Below are positions 7,267-9,365 of a stretch of 9,365 nucleotides of DNA, in pieces; position 1 is the stretch's first letter, and each line of letters begins with the position of its first letter. Made by a program: the position numbers and the translations under genes. A model generated the notes under the pieces. That model made no database searches. It saw nothing but the letters and a program-made list of their open reading frames with translations, and was not told the origin of the DNA. This stretch comes from Streptococcus parasanguinis (lineage in GTDB: Bacteria; Bacillota; Bacilli; Lactobacillales; Streptococcaceae), in NCBI GenBank assembly GCA_018365265.1, contig JAGZKI010000061.1:1-9365 (forward strand), in the 5' to 3' direction.

Positions 7267-8463
7267 ATGCCAGACACAACTTTTAAACGTGAAAAGAAAA
7301 CTGACAAACCGGTTATTGCACTTTGCTATGATTTTGATAAAACTCTATCTCCAGATGATATGCAAGCTCAAGGATATATTCAAACAGTACAACCAGAAGG
7401 AAGTGATGTAATTGGTGATTTCTGGAAAGAGTCAAATGGTCGTGCTGCAGCAAACAATATGGATAAAAACCTTGCTTATATGTATACAATGAAGAAGAAA
7501 GCACGTGGGCAAATTGTTTTTACAAAAGAAAAACTAGCTGACTATGGTTCTCAGGTAGCATTGTTCCCAGGTGTTGAAGATTGGTTTGGGCGTATTAGAA
7601 AATATGGAGCAGATAAAGGGATTATTATTGAGCATTATATTATTTCTTCAGGTTTAAAAGAAATGATAGAAGGAACGTCAATTGCGAAAGAATTTAAAGA
7701 ACTGTACGCAACATCTTTCTATTTTGATGAAGATGGGGTGGCTGTTTGGCCTGCTCAAGTAGTTAATTATACCAACAAGACACAGTTTCTCTTTCGTATC
7801 TCAAAGGGTGTCCTTGACGTGAATGATGATGCTGTTAATGATTCTTTTCCACCAGATGAAATTAGAGTTCCTTTTCGAAATATGATTTATCTTGGTGATA
7901 GTGACACGGATATTCCTTGTATGAAATTAGTAAATTCTCAAGGTGGATATTCTGTAGGTGTTTTTAATCCAAATGAAAAAGATGAGGTGAAGGCAAAGAA
8001 TAAAGTTTATAAGATGATGAGGGATAATCGTATTTCTTATTTTGCTCCTGCAGATTATTCGGAAGGTAGCGAGCTTGATGAATTAGTCAAATTAATTATT
8101 GATAAAACTGTATACAATGAAAAACTGTATGAGAAAAAGTATATTAATCAGAAGGAAGCTATCGAACAAGAAAAACCAAAAGAAGAGCAGGAGAAGATAG
8201 ATTTAATCAACTCTTTGGAAAGTAGTGGTAGTTTTAAGAGTACTCATGCTATTGTTGAAAAATTATCAAATTACACTAGTTGGAAACCAGAAGAAATAGA
8301 AGATCTTTTAGAAATTGCACTGGAAAATACACAGGTATGGCATATTTTAAATGATCAAGATATTAAAAAGTTTTACCATTATCTAATTGAAAAACTTAGT
8401 AGAAATACTGAGGAATCAATTAGAAATAAAGTAGAAAAAATTCAAGAAAAGATTGAATCTTAA
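7267..8463 (+). CDS. HAD-superfamily hydrolase with C-terminal helical extension
   Basis: This 398-residue soluble protein has all the haloacid dehalogenase-fold motifs. Motif I is DFDKT (22-26), with Asp22 as nucleophile and Asp24 as acid/base. Motif II is IISSG (125-129), motif III is probably Lys171, and motif IV is GDSDTD (210-215). The long insert after motif I (about 30-95) would be a cap. Such enzymes are usually phosphatases; the substrate cannot be read from sequence. After about residue 280 a charged linker (Lys/Glu-rich, 290-312) leads to a helical region (about 313-398) that I cannot assign. The start has AAAGGGG (7254-7260) six bases upstream. It begins 28 bases after hsdS and is probably co-transcribed. 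It is AT-rich, especially at the 3' end (11 of 60 GC at 8341-8400), and sits between two copies of the hsdS 3' end, so it looks like inserted cargo. A defence-linked role is inference. Confidence 0.85.
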   Translation: MPDTTFKREKKTDKPVIALCYDFDKTLSPDDMQAQGYIQTVQPEGSDVIGDFWKESNGRAAANNMDKNLAYMYTMKKKARGQIVFTKEKLADYGSQVALFPGVEDWFGRIRKYGADKGIIIEHYIISSGLKEMIEGTSIAKEFKELYATSFYFDEDGVAVWPAQVVNYTNKTQFLFRISKGVLDVNDDAVNDSFPPDEIRVPFRNMIYLGDSDTDIPCMKLVNSQGGYSVGVFNPNEKDEVKAKNKVYKMMRDNRISYFAPADYSEGSELDELVKLIIDKTVYNEKLYEKKYINQKEAIEQEKPKEEQEKIDLINSLESSGSFKSTHAIVEKLSNYTSWKPEEIEDLLEIALENTQVWHILNDQDIKKFYHYLIEKLSRNTEESIRNKVEKIQEKIES

Positions 8464-8497
8464 AATCTGTAATAATATTTTGATAAATTTATACTAT

Positions 8498-8528
8498 AAG
8501 AAACTCTTACAAGATATGTTTATCTAAC
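8498..8528 (+). repeat. 31-bp direct repeat, right copy (orphan hsdS 3' end)
   Basis: This is an exact second copy of 7209-7239. It carries the final hsdS codons and stop codon with no hsdS body in front of it. It is either the original 3' end of hsdS displaced by the HAD module or the last remnant of a second hsdS gene. Confidence 0.95.
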
Positions 8529-8588
8529 TTTCAAAAAAGATCCTAATCAGTATCCATATAAGCACATCCTTTTTCGAATAGTATAAGT

Positions 8589-8618
8589 GAGCCCCTTTGA
8601 TTCTTACAAAGGGTGCTC
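8589..8618. promoter_or_regulatory. Hairpin upstream of the toxin-antitoxin promoter
   Basis: GAGCCCCTTTG (8589-8599) pairs with CAAAGGG-T-GCTC (8607-8618) with a single bulged T and a seven-base loop. No proper T-tract follows, so it is at best a weak terminator for the hsdR-hsdS-HAD operon; it could also protect an RNA end. The structure is clear, the role is not. Confidence 0.5.
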
Positions 8619-8625
8619 CTTAGTG

Positions 8626-8666
8626 TTTAATAACTTAAAAGTATTTACTTTTAATAACTTAAGAGT
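8626..8666. repeat. Pair of 17-bp direct repeats in the toxin-antitoxin promoter
   Basis: TTTAATAACTTAA(A/G)AGT occurs at 8626-8642 and again at 8650-8666 with one mismatch and a 24-base period, a little over two helical turns. The second copy runs into the -10 box. The spacing suits two repressor dimers on one DNA face. Confidence 0.7.
8635..8654. promoter_or_regulatory. Candidate operator (inverted repeat) of the toxin-antitoxin operon
   Basis: TTAAAAGTA-TT-TACTTTTAA is a perfect inverted repeat with nine-base arms, covering the -35 box. A second, smaller palindrome (ATAACT at 8654-8659 region and AGTTAT to 8669) overlaps the -10. HigA-type antitoxins commonly repress their own promoters through such sites, so this is the likely binding target; binding itself is inferred. 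Confidence 0.6.
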
Positions 8667-8672
8667 TATAAT
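8644..8672 (+). promoter_or_regulatory. Promoter of the toxin-antitoxin operon
   Basis: TTTACT (8644-8649) and a perfect TATAAT (8667-8672) are separated by the optimal 17 bases. The toxin start codon lies 22 bases after the -10, so the 5' leader is short. Confidence 0.8.
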
Positions 8673-8694
8673 AAATTCGAAAAGAGGTTGCTTT

Positions 8695-9060
8695 GTGCAC
8701 GCTATTTATTTTTATAAGGATAAACAAGGGAATCAACCGGTCTTGGACTACATGAGGGAGCTAGCTCGTCACGATAGCAAGGACAGCCGTATCAAACTCA
8801 ACAAGCTCAATGACTATATCGAACTGCTGAGCCAGCATGGAACACGTGCTGGACAACCCTACATCAAGCATCTGGATGCAGAGATTTGGGAGTTGAGACC
8901 CTTGCGGGATCGGATTTTATTCGTGGCTTGGCTGGATGGGAGCTTTGTCTTACTGCATCATTTTGTCAAAAAGACGCAAAAGACGCCCAGACGAGAGATC
9001 GAAAAAGCCAAGCGGGAGTTGCAAGAATTGAAGGAAAGAGGGCTAAGTGATGAAGAATAG
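8695..9060 (+). CDS. higB: HigB/RelE-family toxin (phage Gp49-like)
   Basis: This 121-residue protein fits the Gp49-like/HigB branch of the RelE/ParE toxin fold (PF05973). The start HAIYFYKDKQGNQPVLDYM (2-20) is the typical first strand and helix, followed by the Lys/Arg-rich helix (about 29-45), the block IKHLDAEIWELRPLRDRILFVAW (58-80) with the family's W-E-L-R core, and HHFVKKTQKTPRREIEKAKR (about 88-107). Such toxins cleave mRNA on or off the ribosome and are neutralised by the partner antitoxin. The start is GTG at 8695, with AGAGG (8683-8687) seven bases before it; the longer frame from 8587 would translate through the promoter. Its C-terminus overlaps the antitoxin start by 11 bases. 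GC content is high (32 of 60 at 8881-8940), like hsdR and unlike the cargo genes. The toxin-first order supports HigBA. Confidence 0.87.
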   Translation: MHAIYFYKDKQGNQPVLDYMRELARHDSKDSRIKLNKLNDYIELLSQHGTRAGQPYIKHLDAEIWELRPLRDRILFVAWLDGSFVLLHHFVKKTQKTPRREIEKAKRELQELKERGLSDEE

Positions 9061-9343
9061 TGCCATCGGCAGCAATTGGAAAGATGTGAGAGCAGAGCTC
9101 TTCACCAAGGAAGAAATCCTGGAAAGTGATCTGCGGGTCGCGATTATGACAGAGCTGATCGAAGCTCGGCATGAAAAGGGCATTAGCCAAAAGAAACTAG
9201 AAGAACTAAGTGGGGTCAGTCAACCGGTCATCGCTCGGATGGAGACAGGCAAGACCAGTCCTCAACTGGACACGGTCTTGAAAGTCTTAGCCAGTCTGGG
9301 CAAGACCCTCGCTGTCGTCCCACTGGAACAAGAAAAGGTCTAA
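9050..9343 (+). CDS. higA: HigA/Xre-family antitoxin
   Basis: This 97-residue antitoxin and probable autorepressor has a Cro/C1-type helix-turn-helix at about residues 42-80: ISQKKLEELSG is the first helix pair and VSQPVIARMETG the recognition helix, followed by PQLDTVLKVLASLG. The N-terminal 35 residues probably contact the toxin. ATG 9050 is chosen over the adjacent in-frame GTG at 9047 because AGAGGG (9037-9042) is seven bases from the ATG. It overlaps the toxin gene, so the two are translationally coupled, and it probably binds the inverted repeats in the operon promoter. Only 22 bases follow before the window ends, with no terminator visible, so transcription may continue into the next gene. 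Confidence 0.88.
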   Translation: MKNSAIGSNWKDVRAELFTKEEILESDLRVAIMTELIEARHEKGISQKKLEELSGVSQPVIARMETGKTSPQLDTVLKVLASLGKTLAVVPLEQEKV

Positions 9344-9365
9344 AAGAAATCAGAAAGAATTACTA

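Larger units (their letters stand above)
8464..8694. other. Intergenic region between the HAD gene and the toxin gene
   Basis: The 231 bases hold, in order, an AT-rich tail of the HAD module, the right 31-bp repeat (8498-8528), about 60 bases in which I see nothing clear, a hairpin (8589-8618), and the promoter/operator of the toxin-antitoxin pair. An open frame from 8587 joins the toxin frame here, but it covers the promoter and is not believed to be coding. Confidence 0.75.

Noticed and set aside
8529..8588. Possible small gene or terminator just after the right 31-bp repeat
   Set aside because: No start with a ribosome site, and no convincing stem was found in these bases.
8587..8694. Longer N-terminus for the toxin, starting at GTG 8587
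   Set aside because: It would translate a hairpin, repeats and a well-spaced -35/-10 promoter, and it has no good ribosome site; GTG 8695 with AGAGG fits the family start.
1..9365. CRISPR array, tRNA, rRNA, transposase or integrase gene
   Set aside because: No regularly spaced repeats, tRNA-like folds, rRNA stretches or recombinase/transposase proteins are visible; the only long exact repeat noticed is the 31-bp pair.

Overview
The window looks like a chromosomal stretch from a low-GC Firmicute, most likely an oral Streptococcus of the mitis/sanguinis type. This is inferred from AGGAGG-type ribosome sites, extended -10 promoters (TGnTATAAT), a GGCTAGGAC/GTCCCAGCC terminator, and recognisable streptococcal forms of the first two proteins. 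No database search was possible. All genes lie on the + strand.

Left part (1-1000). A structured repeat and a terminator, probably the tail of an upstream unit, precede a promoter and a two-gene operon: a DUF1722/YbgA-like protein and a small protein of the T4 endonuclease V (pyrimidine dimer glycosylase) family. A hairpin plus T-tract closes this operon. The pair looks like a small UV-damage repair unit.

Central part (about 1020-8528). This is a type I restriction-modification locus with unusual content. It starts with its own promoter and hsdR (997 codons, EcoR124I-like). Where hsdM would often sit there are instead two very AT-rich genes: a cytoplasmic EndA-like DNA/RNA non-specific nuclease and an AlbA_2/Schlafen-domain protein. 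They are tightly coupled to each other and to hsdS, which follows. Next comes a HAD-superfamily hydrolase with an extra C-terminal helical region, lying precisely between two identical 31-bp copies of the hsdS 3' end. hsdM is absent from the window.

Right part (8529-9365). A leader with a hairpin, a promoter and overlapping inverted/direct repeats drives a HigB/Gp49-like toxin and a HigA/Xre antitoxin. The high-GC codon use of the left operon and hsdR returns here. The window ends 22 bases after higA, so hsdM may begin just beyond.

Working picture. HsdR and HsdS would form a restriction enzyme with an HsdM encoded outside the window. The nuclease, AlbA_2 and HAD genes look like swappable accessory cargo co-expressed with it. 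By analogy with anticodon nucleases embedded in type I loci (PrrC within EcoprrI), they may act as back-up defence effectors. The HigBA pair would stabilise the locus. The roles of the cargo genes are inference.
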